Translations under genes and position numbers: made by a program
Shown here: positions 49,556 through 63,044 of the stretch, piece by piece
Layout of the letters: every line of letters starts with the position of its first letter
Position numbering within the stretch: the first letter of the stretch is position 1
The notes under the pieces: generated by a model
Told to the model about the DNA's origin: nothing
Database searches by the model: none
What the model saw: the letters and a program-made list of their open reading frames with translations, nothing else
Assembly (NCBI GenBank): GCA_030268105.1
Contig: BSDZ01000007.1
Location: 1-64,000 of the forward strand
Direction of reading: 5' to 3'
DNA length: 64,000 nt
DNA from: Volvox africanus
Taxonomy: Eukaryota; Chlorophyta; Chlorophyceae; Chlamydomonadales; Volvocaceae

Positions 49556-51214
49556 CTACACAGCCACGCGAAGGTTGAAGCAATCTTTCAGGAAACCAAG
49601 CCAACGGCCAACCAGCAACGACCCAACTGTTAAACCGCTGAAGTTACATAACACAGCGATAATCCCTCCGACAAGCCACATGCCTGATGAGTCCGTGTGG
49701 GTTGGGTAACCTTACTTGGATACTGACCCGGCTCGCGATCCCCTCTTCCCCTCCCCTCCCCTCCCCTTCCCTCCCCTCCCCTCCCCTCACCTTCCCTTCC
49801 CTCCCGTCCCGTTTAAACCTTATAAACATAAAAAACAATGGCCGCCAGCGCCACACACTCCGCCGCGTAAGCTGCCAAACCGAATGCCAACAACCGCCAT
49901 TATCCCATCCAACGAACCATCAGGGACAGGAGGCCCAACTTGACCACCAGGCCCCCGGACGCGAGGACTGTTAGCACGTGGGCCTTACGTGGACGAAGGA
50001 AGGCAGACAGGCAGAAGGAAACATCTCTTCTGGAATACGAATGCGAATGCGAATGCAGAAAGACCAACAAGGAGACTTTATAAAATATTGAAACACAATA
50101 ACTGACGTTCTTATACGACAACGCGGTTAATCTGGTACAATCGGTTGGTCTCTGGTTCTGTTTCTAATTGTACTGCACATCCGCTCGGTTCCCCCTTGCC
50201 CCTTACCCCGCCCCCGTGCCCTCCCTCGCCCCCCTTCCCACACCCTCCCTTCGCCCCCGCGATGCATAACATGAAAACACACACACACGCACGCGCGCAC
50301 TTTAATGGGCCGTACCTGATCTAAGGTGTTGAATCCCAGCTTGAACTGCAGGTACTGCATTAGTAATTCCCCAGCACCTTCCCACGTCATTGCCACCACA
50401 ACCCAAATGGCGGCGATACGGCGGTAGAAAGATGAATGCCGAATCACCGACCAGGCGGTGGAAAGACCCAATAGCCTGTTACTGCCGCCGCCGTTGCCGT
50501 GACCGCCGCCGCCGTTGCCGTGACCGCCGCCGCCGTTGCCGTGACCGCCGCTGCCGCCGCCGTTGCCGTGACCGCCGCCGCCGTTGCCGTGACCGCCGCT
50601 GCCGCCGCCGTGACCGCCGCTGCCGCCGCCGTGACCGCCACTGCCGCCGCCTCCACCTGCGCTGCTGCGCCGGGGCCGGCGACAATACGGCAACATCGTC
50701 TCCTCCTGATTGCCATCGCTTCCGGCGCAAGTGCTCACCCGGGTGTGGGGACAACACGCAGTGCCGTACACCGCGCATGCGCCAGGTACGCCAGCGTCCG
50801 CGTCGGCAGCCGCCGATGGCGCCGAGCCGCCGCTCATCAAGCGGCTTTGCGACGAAATCAACGACACCACCTCCGCGGCCGCTAGCGCTTCCGTCTTCGC
50901 CGTCACTAAGCGCTCCTGCTCGTCCTCCTCTTGTTCCACCTCCCTCCCTGCTCGCCTCCTGACGCCGCCGTCTGCCACCCCAAGCGGACTACCCTGGCCA
51001 CATCCCACGGGTATTGCGCTGTCGGTCAGTGGCGGAGGTGGCCAGCGGCCCCGGCGCGCATTCCGGGACAACCGCCACGAGATAAATCCACGTGACGGCG
51101 GTGAGTGCGATGCATGTCCACAGGGCAGTCTTGACGGCGAGGTAGCCGCCGATGAGGGGCCCCGCCAGCATGCCGACTGAGAAGCATGACGTCAGATACC
51201 CCACAGCAGTGGCT
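49556..51214 (-). pseudogene. MFS transporter fragment, c5 copy
   Basis: Helix-9 stretch open; short Gly/His allele. Confidence 0.52.
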
Positions 51215-51307
51215 CTGGGAAAAGAAGATGAAGACACACGAGGCATGAGGCACGAGGCATGAGGCACGAGGCATGAGGCATAAGGCATGAGGCATGAGGC
51301 ATGAGGG

Positions 51308-52259
51308 ATGTGGCAAGTCACAGGAGGAGGAGAGCACGAGCAGGGAAGGGGAGTGACTGCGGACCTGGTCACAGGTAAAAAAGGAAAGTACGGACGGGAT
51401 GGAGGGGAAGAGGATTTGGAAATCATTTGTCTCACGCAGTGACCCACACAGCTGGCGGGGCGGGGGAAGTTGTGTGGGGGGAAAGTGTATCGTTCAATCC
51501 AGAGCTTTACATCGTTCAACATAAGCTCCCAGCTCTCAATCCTTTAAGTTGACAGTGCCTTGTCCAGGGCTTCCTTTGTTGCACGCTGCATGTCAAACAT
51601 CATGTTCGCAGAGGCTAAAGCTATGCGGGCGTGCGATATAGCACATCTTGATCACGATCGTCAGGACCCACGGGTCTGTGGGATCCAGGACGCGGTGATT
51701 TCGATCTGCAAGCTGCATGTAACATGATTTTACTGAGGTCAAGTGCGCCTGATGTGTACCTCGTAAACCGAGCCCTGCGACAGGAGGACGTTTCCCATCT
51801 GCGCTCCTTTCCCTCCTTCCCTCCTTCCCTCCTTCTTTTGTCAAGACGGGGGCGCTGCGGACCAGCCTGGGTGATGAACGGTAGCCCCTACGTTTTCGTG
51901 ATTAGTAGCGGTCCCAAGAGTCCGGCACCCAACCGCAAGGGACAAGAAAATTCACATCACGTCCATAAATAAAAGCTTTTCAGCTTTCAAGGTAGAATGC
52001 CTGCCTATAACGTTTCAATGGGTGGAGCCAAGCGGGGTTCAAAAACCAGCGCAAGGCGTCCCAGTAAGTCCCCCTATGCGTTATGACCAGCTGTACGCGG
52101 GATTTCATTCCTAACCGACTGATGACTGGCGAAAATATTTTATATCTGACGTGCGACCTCTGCAAAATGACTCGAGCTTTGGATCTGGCTACATGGTCTG
52201 TCTACACAGCTAGCATCCTTGGAGGCCAAACGTTCCCAAATAGCAAGAAATCTCTTTAA
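51308..52259 (+). CDS. Gene A, c5 copy (intact)
   Basis: Same exons as the reference. The heptamer array immediately before the proposed ATG is one repeat shorter, which would leave the coding sequence unchanged. Confidence 0.58.
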
Positions 52260-52565
52260 ATACATAAAGTGCACAACCTCCAAGCCTACGTAAGCTAAGT
52301 AAGTATATCTTTCGTTTCACGGGGTATGCAGCAATGCACACACGGATGCGCGGGATAGGTGCCACTAAGGTCCACGCAAAAAGGAAAAGAATCGAAGACC
52401 CAAAACTCTTTTCAAATCATTATCATTATCATAATCTACCATGTTAGATTGAGTTATATTCAATATAGATTGGGGAAATACTCGTGAAAGGTAATACAAT
52501 TTGAGTATTAAAGAATTGAGGTTTAGCGTTTTAGAGCAGGGGGAAAGAAGGGGATTCCCCCCGAT

Positions 52566-53383
52566 ATGGAGCAAATGGCAGGTGGACAACCGCAACCGTC
52601 GCCGCCGTGAAAGTCACATCGCCAGTACGGAATCGCGTTTGCTACGATGTATTTATACACCAATACATTATCCATATTTCACTTAGCTCCACTCGCTCAC
52701 TCCAGCTAGCAATTCTGCATACAGTGCAGTGCTGATATAGTATACTGGCAACGAGCAAGCGCAAGCAAACATGGGTCTGCACCGACCTGCCTCTGGATCT
52801 TTTCAACGACATGTTGGAAATGGTCGAGAGAATCGCTTCAATGAACCCAAATGGAAGCGGCGAGGTGTAGGGATTCTTTGGAAGTCCCAAGCAGTGCGGG
52901 ACATGAGCGGACGCGAGGAAGGTCGGAAGGTGCGGCTGGAAGCTGGACCGAAGTTTGCTGTTCTTTAGTTCGAGGAAAATGAGCAGCACCTATACTTTAT
53001 CAACTCCTTGCTGGTTAAACAGGTGTCCACAAAGCCGGCATCACTTTCGGCGGGGAACGTGGCGCAGCGATTGTCAGAGGTAGGGGCATTTTTCGGGCCG
53101 ATGGGCATCAGTAATTTGGATCTCGTAGACAAGACCATCACACGCGTTTAACTGGGCAATTGTGAAGTTTTCACTGAGGTTGGTGCGTTCCAGGTGGACA
53201 TTCAAGTGACGAATTTTAATATTTTGCAACATGTTCACTCCTTTTTGTGTTTGGTATGTTCAGGACCTTACAAGGCTTTTTGCACGCTTACAACTGGATG
53301 ACGGCGACGAATGGATGGGCGCTGAACACTTGTCCAGGTTAGGAAATCTGATACGTGCCACGCTGCTGCAAGTTCTTAAGTAA
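52566..53383 (+). CDS. Gene B, c5 copy (intact)
   Basis: Same exon structure and phases as the reference copy. Confidence 0.62.
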
Positions 53384-54004
53384 GCTTACAATTCAAAAAT
53401 ATGAAGAATGAAAAAATAGAAAAGGACAAGGATATTAAGGCAAAGTCCAAATATATGGTTAATCCATGCCCATCACTGGCTAATATTACATGGAAGATAT
53501 ATTTGCATAGCCAGGAAACCTCAATGTTTTAAATGTCCTATTTGTCATTTATGATATATCAAAATAAAAATGTATAAAGGACTGTAAATCCCCTCAGTAT
53601 CCCAATGGATCACTCAATCTTCACTGATAATACTAAAAGAACGCAACGAATATTGTATTTCATCCCAAAAAATATTGATTCTCGTATTTATCTTATAAAC
53701 CAACTTTTTTAGCCCCAGCAAAGAGCTTATGTATGAGCTCAAAGCTTCCTCCGCATTCAATGATTTGAGCACATACACATACACATACACATACACATAC
53801 GCATACACATACACAGAGATGGTTGAAAGCGGTTGTATGACATGCGACACTCGTGCGATTCCGACTTGCTTGAGTTGTATGACGTAGTGAATTAGTGGGC
53901 GTTTGTTTTGGGTTGTCTACATTCCCACTATGAACGACGGCTTATCGATGGCTGGTTGACCGCCGCACAAACTTCGCTGCACATTATGGTCAACTTGGTT
54001 GCAG

Positions 54005-57000
54005 CTGCCAGCCCGTGGCGTGCGCCTCAGAGTTCGGCCCAAAGTGGAGCGACGACTGGAGCGACCCTTACGAACTAAGCGATCGGGCCAGCGCCCTTGA
54101 GCACAGCCTCAGGCGGCGTAGCATCTGCTCCGCTCAGTTCAGTTTGGACGCTGATGAAAGCCACTCCAGGTCAGTTTGACCCGCTGGGCTTTTGCGATCG
54201 CTCGAGTCCCTCCTTCACTTTGCAGTTGCCTGTTCATTTGATATCACGTCTGTCGACGTCAGTATATTCTCTTGTTCCTCTCTGATTTCCAGATCGGTAA
54301 AAGTGATCCCTCCTTCCGTGCGTTCTCATTGCAGCTGCACCGCCACATCGTCGCACGTCAAACTTGGTTCGGCCCTTCGTGCACTGGATGTATCCGTGAG
54401 CAGCGAGCATACGGTGGAAGGGCCCTTAGGTGCCCCTCGCGCGTGCGCTGGCGGTGTCTCACGGCGGTTAGAGCAGTTACCTTGGGGAGCTGACTTTCTT
54501 CCCCCGTACATGAGCGCCTTCGGGGAAACCAGCGACGAGGTCAGCAGGGTCTGCGGCTTGCCGCCGGTGCCCTCGCTTATTACGTTGTCTGGGGACAACG
54601 AATCGTTTATCAGCACGGCGCCAGGCACCGCCGGCAATCCGTTGGTACTGGGCGACTCCTTCTCCCCGGCCAGGGCGCCGGCGATGGGCGTGGGCCTGGT
54701 CGCTGGAGGTCCTGGAGCGGACGCGACCCATATTGGTGCGGTGGCGCAGTGCTCTCCACTGCGCGGCGTGGTGAAGGTCCGCAAGACGGAGGTGTCCAAC
54801 GAGGAGAAGATCGGCGAGGGCGCGTAAGTGATGAGACGGCGCCATGAGGGCGCGTGCCCCTATGTGTGCCCCTGGCTTAGTACCCTTGGTTATCCCTTTT
54901 TACTGAGGATCGGCAGTCACTGCACTCACTGCTGTGCAGCTGCGACGTACAGCTGCTGTTGCTGCGTGCCTGCGAATGTTGTGAGCCTAAATAAGTTTGG
55001 CCTTCGGCTGGGCCTTGCCTTGGCCCTCAGGTTCGGACAAGTCTCAAGGGCGGATGTATTCCCATACGGCGACGTGGCCATCAAGTGGATCAAGGTGGGT
55101 GTTTCGGAGCGCCCTGCGTGCGTAGGCTGGGTGGTAGGCGAGTGTAACGTTGCATGAAGGACACCAGAGTGTACGGACTGGTGTGGAATTGTGCGCGCTT
55201 CTTTGTCAGGTTATGGCGTGCGCCTGACAGAGCAAGTAAGTAAAATGTGAGGGCCCTATCCGCGTATTACAAATCCTCGGCACCTGATACTTCCACTGCT
55301 TCTCTAGCTTGGGGAGGGAGAAAGCGCTTCTCACCCGTACTGACTGGTTCCCAATCGGCGTATGGATACTGGAAGCGCGTTGCTCAGTTTGTTCAGAACT
55401 GCCCTTCTCCGTCCCGCGCAGCCGGAGCACATCGCCAAGCACTCGGATGCGTTCCTTGTTGAGGCCGACATTCTGGCCAACCTCAACCACCCGAATATCG
55501 TCCGCATGCTCGGTGTGGTCACCAGCCCGCCAGCCGGGGACACCACGGGCGACTGCAACGGCGGCGCCGCGACGGGTGTGTCGGATCCAGTCGTGGGGAT
55601 CGTCACCGAGTTTGTGGGCAACGGGACCCTGGGACAGGTCGTGCGCTCGCCCAGCGGAAGGCTGTCAATGCGGCAATGCGCCCGGATTGCGCTGCAGGTA
55701 AGCGAGGTTGCCAGTTCCTCCACTTCTCCGAGTAGGCGCGGGGGGGGGATGTCAGGGTTGGCGTGAGGCCCTTCTTCTAGGCGGTGTAGGTTGTCTGGGT
55801 CTGTGTTACGTGCGAGTCATCTGTTGGGCCCACATGACCCTCACATCATCATGTGATCCACCCGCCCCCAGCAGTTCCCCAATTGGCGGATAGTCGTTAT
55901 CGGCCGCCCTCCAAGCCCCTCCCGCCTCCATTACTGCAGGGTGCCTTGTTACATCTGTACGGGTCGAGCCTGGCTCGGCGCGCTGCTCCCTGACTTGTGT
56001 GCATGTGTGCCTTCCCCTCACGCAGGTGGCCGTGGGGATGGCCTATCTCCACTCGCAGTCGCCCGCCATTGTGCATTTCGACTTGAAGCCCGAAAACGTG
56101 CTCATCCAAGGAGAGGGGGAGAACATGGTTGCCAAGGTCAGCTACCCGAGCAAGACTGTGTGTGTGTGTGTGGAGGAGTGGTAATGGGCCGGAAGGCCCC
56201 GCAGTGACATGGTGTCGTCTGGTCGTGTTAGGGTTTCGTCTGAATCTGGCAGCTGCGTTCGTGTCCGTGTATGCTTCTGTGTGCGTTTCCCGTGAATCAT
56301 CGCCGTCTCACAGCTGCCGCCACCAACTCACCCCCACCGCCACTGGCTTCACGACATCTCACAGATTGCGGACTTCGGGCTGAGCAAGCGCAAGCACGGC
56401 AAGTACGTCTCCTGTCCTACGCCGCGCGGGACGCTGCCGTACATGGCCCCCGAGGTGTTTTTTGGCAACGGTGAGGTGTCGGAGAAGGTTGACGTCTATT
56501 CGATGGGCGTCACCCTGTGGCAGCTGCACACGGGGGAGGAGCCGTTTATGCGGCTGAGCAACCACGAGATCCTGATGGGGCTCGAGTCCGGGACCCTGCA
56601 CCTGCCCATCCCTTCCACATGCGATCCTGAATGGCGGTCGCTGGTGGAGACGTGCATGGATCCGAACCCAGACAACAGGCCCAGCTTCAGGGAGATCATC
56701 CTACAGCTGCAAGCAATCTTGGTACAAGAGCAGTGGACTGCAAAGAAGAGCTGCTCATGCGCCGAGGTGGCGGTAGCTGCGGCTGTGGCGGTGCTGGACA
56801 GCGACACGATTGGCCGCACATTGCCCAGGTTGTATGAGGTGCTGCTGTCACCGGCCACCCCAGCCGCTCCGGCCGCACCGGCCGCACCGCCGCTGCCGCT
56901 GAGGGCCTTCGGGGAAACCAGCGGCGAGGTCAGCAGGGTCTGCGGCTTGCCGCCGGTGCCCTCGCTTATTACGTTGTCTGGGGACAACGAATCGTTTATC

Positions 57001-58530
57001 AGCACGGCGCCAGGCACCGCCGGCAATCCGTTGGTACTGGGCGACTCCTTCTCCCCGGCCAGGGCGCCGGCGATGGGCGTGGGCCTGGTCGCTGGAGGTC
57101 CTGGAGCGGACGCGACCCATATTGGTGCGGTGGCGCAGTGCTCTCCACTGCGCGGCGTGGTGAAGGTCCGCAAGACGGAGGTGTCCAACGAGGAGAAGAT
57201 CGGCGAGGGCGCGTAAGTGATGAGACGGCGCCATGAGGGCGCGTGCCCCTATGTGTGCCCCTGGCTTAGCACCCTTGGTTATCCCTTTTTACTGAGGATC
57301 GGCAGTCACTGCACTCACTGCTGTGAAGCTGCGACGTACAGCTGCTGTTGCTGCGTGCCTGCGAATGTTGTGAGCCTAAATAAGTTTGGCCTTCGGCTGG
57401 GCCTTGCCTTGCCCCTCAGGTTCGGACAAGTCTCAAGGGCGGATGTATTCCCATACGGCGACGTGGCCATCAAGTGGATCAAGGTGGGTGTTTCGGAGCG
57501 CCCTGCGTGCGTAGGCTGGGTGGTAGGCGAGTGTAACGTTGCATGAAGGACACCAGAGTGTACGGACTGGTGTGGAATTGTGCGCGCTTCTTTGTCAGGT
57601 TATGGCGTGCGCCTGACAGAGCAAGTAAGTAAAATGTGAGGGCCCTATCCGCGCATTACAAATCCTCGGCACCTGATACTTCCACTGCTTCTCTAGCCTG
57701 GGGAGGGAGAAAGCGCTTCTCACCTGTACTGACTGGTTCCCAATCGGCGTATGGATATTGGAAGCGCGTTGCTCAGTTTGTTCAGAACTGCCCTTCTCCG
57801 TCCCGCGCAGCCGGAGCACATCGCCAAGCACTCGGATGCGTTCCTTGTTGAGGCCGACATTCTGGCCAACCTCAACCACCCGAATATCGTCCGCATGCTC
57901 GGTGTGGTCACCAGCCCGCCAGCCGGGGACATCACGGGCGACTGCAACGGCGGCGCCGCGACGGGTGTGTCGGATCCAGTCGTGGGGATCGTCACCGAGT
58001 TTGTGGGCAACGGGACCCTGGGACAGGTCGTGCACTCGCCCAGCGGAAGGCTGTCAATGCGGCAATGCGCCCGGATTGCGCTGCAGGTAAACGAGGTTGC
58101 CAGTTCCTCCACTTCTCCGAGTAGGCGGGGTCGGTGGAGGCGGAGGTGGCGGGGGCGGGGGCGGGGGCGGGGGCGGGGGCGGGGGCGGTGGCGGGGGAGG
58201 TGGAGGCGGATGCGGAGGAGGTGTAGGATGCGTAGGAGGCGGTGGAAGCGGTGGAAGCGGTGGAGGCGGTGGAGGCGGTGGAGGTGGTGGGGGTGGCGGC
58301 GGCGGTGGCGGAGGAGGCGGAGGAGGCGGTGGCGGCGGGGACGGTGGAGGTGGCGGGGGCGGGGGCGGGGGCGGTGGAGGCGGTCACCACAGCTACAACA
58401 GCAGCAGCAGGGCTTGCTGTTGCACTCACCATCACCACATCCACAACAGCAGCAGCAGGAGGAGGGGGGCTTGCTGCCTCTGCCACCACCACAACTCAAC
58501 CAATTTTTAAGCAGAGGCAGGATGCTGTAA
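54005..58530 (+). CDS. Kinase, c5 copy (most complete reading)
   Basis: The only copy in which kinase domain 1, the in-frame fusion, the second N-lobe, the long G-rich array and the polyglutamine end all read without a frame break, ending at TAA 58528-58530. It carries one silent change in the C-lobe and the Arg-to-His change in the second N-lobe shared with c2. A 6-bp deletion lies about 150 bp upstream. Confidence 0.7.
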
Positions 58531-60278
58531 GGGCGGCCCTGCCTTTCAATGAACTTAGATCACTGTCGTCATCAGGTTATAGGAGATTGTGAAGGTTGAC
58601 AACAACTTAGGGTGATGGGCTTCCTCTGCCCTCTCACCATTCATCGGAGACTCTGAGCGGCCGGCGAGGTAATCTAGATGTTTCTCACAAGGGCCCGGGC
58701 CATTGCCTGAAGGGCTAAGATAAGTCACGCGGTCAGATTTGACGAACATGAGACAAGAGGCTGCTAAAGCACCGAACGGTGTAGTAATGGTATCAGTGGG
58801 AAAGCGCAGATAACTTATAGCGCAGGTAGTACCTGTCTGCCTGTCAAGGAACTGCGTGCGGCGGGGGAGGAGGATGTCTGTTGTGACTTGTGAGCTGCCA
58901 CCTGGCACACCGTCAACACGTGTTAGGGAATATCAATAATGATGATGATGATGTTGTGGTGGAAGAGGAGGAGGTGGAGGTAAAAGAGGAGGAGGAGGCC
59001 CAGTGGCTCGGGTGCATGCACACCCCTCTCGCCTTGTAACGAAAGGCGCCAGTGGCTTTTATTTTAATGAGATAGGTCGGCACATGATGAGACGTTGATG
59101 ATATGATGGGACCAGGATGATGGAACCAGTATCGGTTCACACACAATACGAACGGACATGGTATAACTATATAACGGCACAGAGCAACCACAATGAGGAG
59201 GTTGGATGTGAACAAGTGCATGTGGACACCCCCCCCACTAAGGACTGTTTCTGAATCACGCATCCAATGTGTATTGGATGTGTGGCCAATCACACATGCC
59301 GAGTGAGCCCATCTTCTGCCGTGAGGCTCACGAGTCTGTCAGTATGTCGTGTGGCGTGCTTGGCACCAACTATAGTCTTGTGGCATCCCAGACTGCTGAC
59401 CCCGCTACTCAGCCTCTGAGCCCCTTCAGAGCCATCTGGTGGTGGCGGCCAAGTGGTGGTGAAGCGGTCCACTTGCATCGTGGTGACCATGTACATGTAA
59501 CATATATGTTCATTTTGTAACCTACGCACCTTCTGGTGGGAGCCATTCGTGGTTCTAGACTGTGCTTCCCGCGACCGTTCTTTGCCCCCGCCATTCTCTC
59601 TTCACCCTTCTCTTTTCCTACGCGCCCCTGACCCCGCGTCTTAATCTGTGCCCCGCCTTCTCCTTTCACAACTGTGCCTTTTGACGCCCTTTCCGGTTTT
59701 TCTTCCCATTCCCCCATGCCGATGCCGTACCCTTCGACTGTCGTCCTGTCGTTTTCTGACACAGAAGTCCTCCCATCCTTCTTCCAAATTGTATTTATTA
59801 CTTTCTGACCATTTCTTCGCTCCTTCTCTACGGCAAAACCCAACGGCATAGTTTTCCTGGGGTGCACGGTTCAATAGCGTTGCTTTAACTGCCTTGGACC
59901 CGTCCTCTCACGTCTGCTTTTTCCTTGCCCTTACCCTTCTTCTTCCTCTCGCATGTGCATGTCCTTGACCTTTGCATGTTCTTGACCTTTGCATGTCCTT
60001 GACCTTTGCGGCTGCAACCGCACACCGCTGTCCCAGGTGCGTCCGCGTCAGACTGTGCACTTTGTTCAATGTGATTATTTCTCGTTCTTGTTCAAGCTGC
60101 TATAACAAACTTGCATAATAAGCTGGACGGTAGTATGGATGCAAGGCTATACTAAAAAATTAAAATAATTTAGTAAATTAGCAGAAAAAATAACTAAAAA
60201 TAATGCAAGCAAAATACTGCTAGTTGCTATTCTTGCAGCTACGAGGTTTATCGAAGGAGCAGAGATCATTTTATTAGT

Positions 60279-60749
60279 TTATGGCGTATCTTCTGCATCT
60301 TCTTCAGCTAGTGAATATGTAATAGGTTTAGTTATTTCAACACCCTTCTCCTTTAAATTTCCTATTGCTGAAGATAGCCCTTCTATTTGCTCGGGAAAAG
60401 CAACAGCAGACTTTTTTAAAATTGCCAAAACGATGTACACAACTTTGTATATCGCTTTGTTTGATTCGCACGTGCGCGGGCTTCAGGGTAGTTTGGGCTG
60501 GTTTGGGGGGCTTTGGTTCGGGCGCTTTGTCTTCCTAAGAAAGGGTTGGGAGGTGTACGAGCATGACAGCACCAGCGGTCAGCTTTCAGATCTCGCGCTT
60601 CCCACTTTAATGAACCTAAGAATATTTACTTGGTACCTTTTCGCCACCACCAGCAGCAAGGTCAATAGCAAACTTTAATATGGATTCTATTGCCTTATCT
60701 TGGGCGTCTATTTGCGGCCTTGGCGGCTACCTAGTTTACGTTCAAACAT
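60279..60749 (-). pseudogene. AT-rich two-exon gene, c6 copy
   Basis: Same structure and frame breaks as c3. Confidence 0.48.
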
Positions 60750-61285
60750 TTTCACCTTCTCCTAACTTCTTGGACGGAGCTAGACGCCGTCTATTCGTCT
60801 CCTCCTTCCCTGTCCCTCCCTCCCTCCCTCCCTCCTACTTCACACCCCTTCTCTCCCTCCCGCCCTTCCTTCGTACCATAACCTTGGGAGCCGGTGCCCC
60901 CTTGTCACCGCTCCTCTTGGGAGAAGGCCACCGGAACTGAGTGGGACTAAGTTCTACCCTTTTTACAATTACGGCATCCCTCATCTTGCCTGCCCTCCCT
61001 GCAAGGAGGTTCTTTCTCGCCGACTACAACCGAAGTGGATTATGCCGCAGGGATTGTTACTTTGACTGCAATACAATTTGTATTAGGGTTTTAGAAGTCG
61101 TTATGTAAAACTTGCAGCAAACATGCCAAAAATCAGCGAAAAAACAATAAGAAAAGACTGGCAGCACATAAAAAGGGTTTCAACGTAAAGGTTCCTTCAG
61201 CAGCACCGGTTTCCTGAGTCCCATCGTTGGGGAAATCCAGTCAACTGCCTGAACCACCAAGTGCGGCTTCCGATGCCAATCTGCG

Positions 61286-62944
61286 CTACACAGCCACGCG
61301 AAGGTTGAAGCAATCTTTCAGGAAACCAAGCCAACGGCCAACCAGCAACGACCCAACTGTTAAACCGCTGAAGTTACATAACACAGCGATAATCCCTCCG
61401 ACAAGCCACATGCCTGATGAGTCCGTGTGGGTTGGGTAACCTTACTTGGATACTGACCCGGCTCGCGATCCCCTCTTCCCCTCCCCTCCCCTCCCCTTCC
61501 CTCCCCTCCCCTCCCCTCACCTTCCCTTCCCTCCCGTCCCGTTTAAACCTTATAAACATAAAAAACAATGGCCGCCAGCGCCACACACTCCGCCGCGTAA
61601 GCTGCCAAACCGAATGCCAACAACCGCCATTATCCCATCCAACGAACCATCAGGGACAGGAGGCCCAACTTGACCACCAGGCCCCCGGACGCGAGGACTG
61701 TTAGCACGTGGGCCTTACGTGGACGAAGGAAGGCAGACAGGCAGAAGGAAACATCTCTTCTGGAATACGAATGCGAATGCGAATGCAGAAAGACCAACAA
61801 GGAGACTTTATAAAATATTGAAACACAATAACTGACGTTCTTATACGACAACGCGGTTAATCTGGTACAATCGGTTGGTCTCTGGTTCTGTTTCTAATTG
61901 TACTGCACATCCGCTCGGTTCCCCCTTGCCCCTTACCCCGCCCCCGTGCCCTCCCTCGCCCCCCTTCCCACACCCTCCCTTCGCCCCCGCGATGCATAAC
62001 ATGAAAACACACACACACGCACGCGCGCACTTTAATGGGCCGTACCTGATCTAAGGTGTTGAATCCCAGCTTGAACTGCAGGTACTGCATTAGTAATTCC
62101 CCAGCACCTTCCCACGTCATTGCCACCACAACCCAAATGGCGGCGATACGGCGGTAGAAAGATGAATGCCGAATCACCGACCAGGCGGTGGAAAGACCCA
62201 ATAGCCTGTTACTGCCGCCGCCGTTGCCGTGACCGCCGCCGCCGTTGCCGTGACCGCCGCCGCCGTTGCCGTGACCGCCGCTGCCGCCGCCGTTGCCGTG
62301 ACCGCCGCCGCCGTTGCCGTGACCGCCGCTGCCGCCGCCGTGACCGCCGCTGCCGCCGCCGTGACCGCCACTGCCGCCGCCTCCACCTGCGCTGCTGCGC
62401 CGGGGCCGGCGACAATACGGCAACATCGTCTCCTCCTGATTGCCATCGCTTCCGGCGCAAGTGCTCACCCGGGTGTGGGGACAACACGCAGTGCCGTACA
62501 CCGCGCATGCGCCAGGTACGCCAGCGTCCGCGTCGGCAGCCGCCGATGGCGCCGAGCCGCCGCTCATCAAGCGGCTTTGCGACGAAATCAACGACACCAC
62601 CTCCGCGGCCGCTAGCGCTTCCGTCTTCGCCGTCACTAAGCGCTCCTGCTCGTCCTCCTCTTGTTCCACCTCCCTCCCTGCTCGCCTCCTGACGCCGCCG
62701 TCTGCCACCCCAAGCGGACTACCCTGGCCACATCCCACGGGTATTGCGCTGTCGGTCAGTGGCGGAGGTGGCCAGCGGCCCCGGCGCGCATTCCGGGACA
62801 ACCGCCACGAGATAAATCCACGTGACGGCGGTGAGTGCGATGCATGTCCACAGGGCAGTCTTGACGGCGAGGTAGCCGCCGATGAGGGGCCCCGCCAGCA
62901 TGCCGACTGAGAAGCATGACGTCAGATACCCCACAGCAGTGGCT
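61286..62944 (-). pseudogene. MFS transporter fragment, c6 copy
   Basis: Matches c5, with the short Gly/His allele. Confidence 0.52.
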
Positions 62945-63044
62945 CTGGGAAAAGAAGATGAAGACACACGAGGCATGAGGCACGAGGCATGAGGCACGAG
63001 GCATGAGGCATAAGGCATGAGGCATGAGGCATGAGGCATGAGGG

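Larger units (their letters stand above)
47000..58729 (+). repeat. Tandem array unit c5
   Basis: Fifth unit, 11730 bp. It has the c2-type length alleles (169-bp Gly/His array, 257-bp kinase tail, long TG run). It shares with c3 and c4 a G-to-T change in the last gene B intron. Private changes: one heptamer fewer at 51239-51305, a 6-bp deletion near 53855, and a silent C-to-T in the kinase C-lobe near 56784. Confidence 0.95.
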
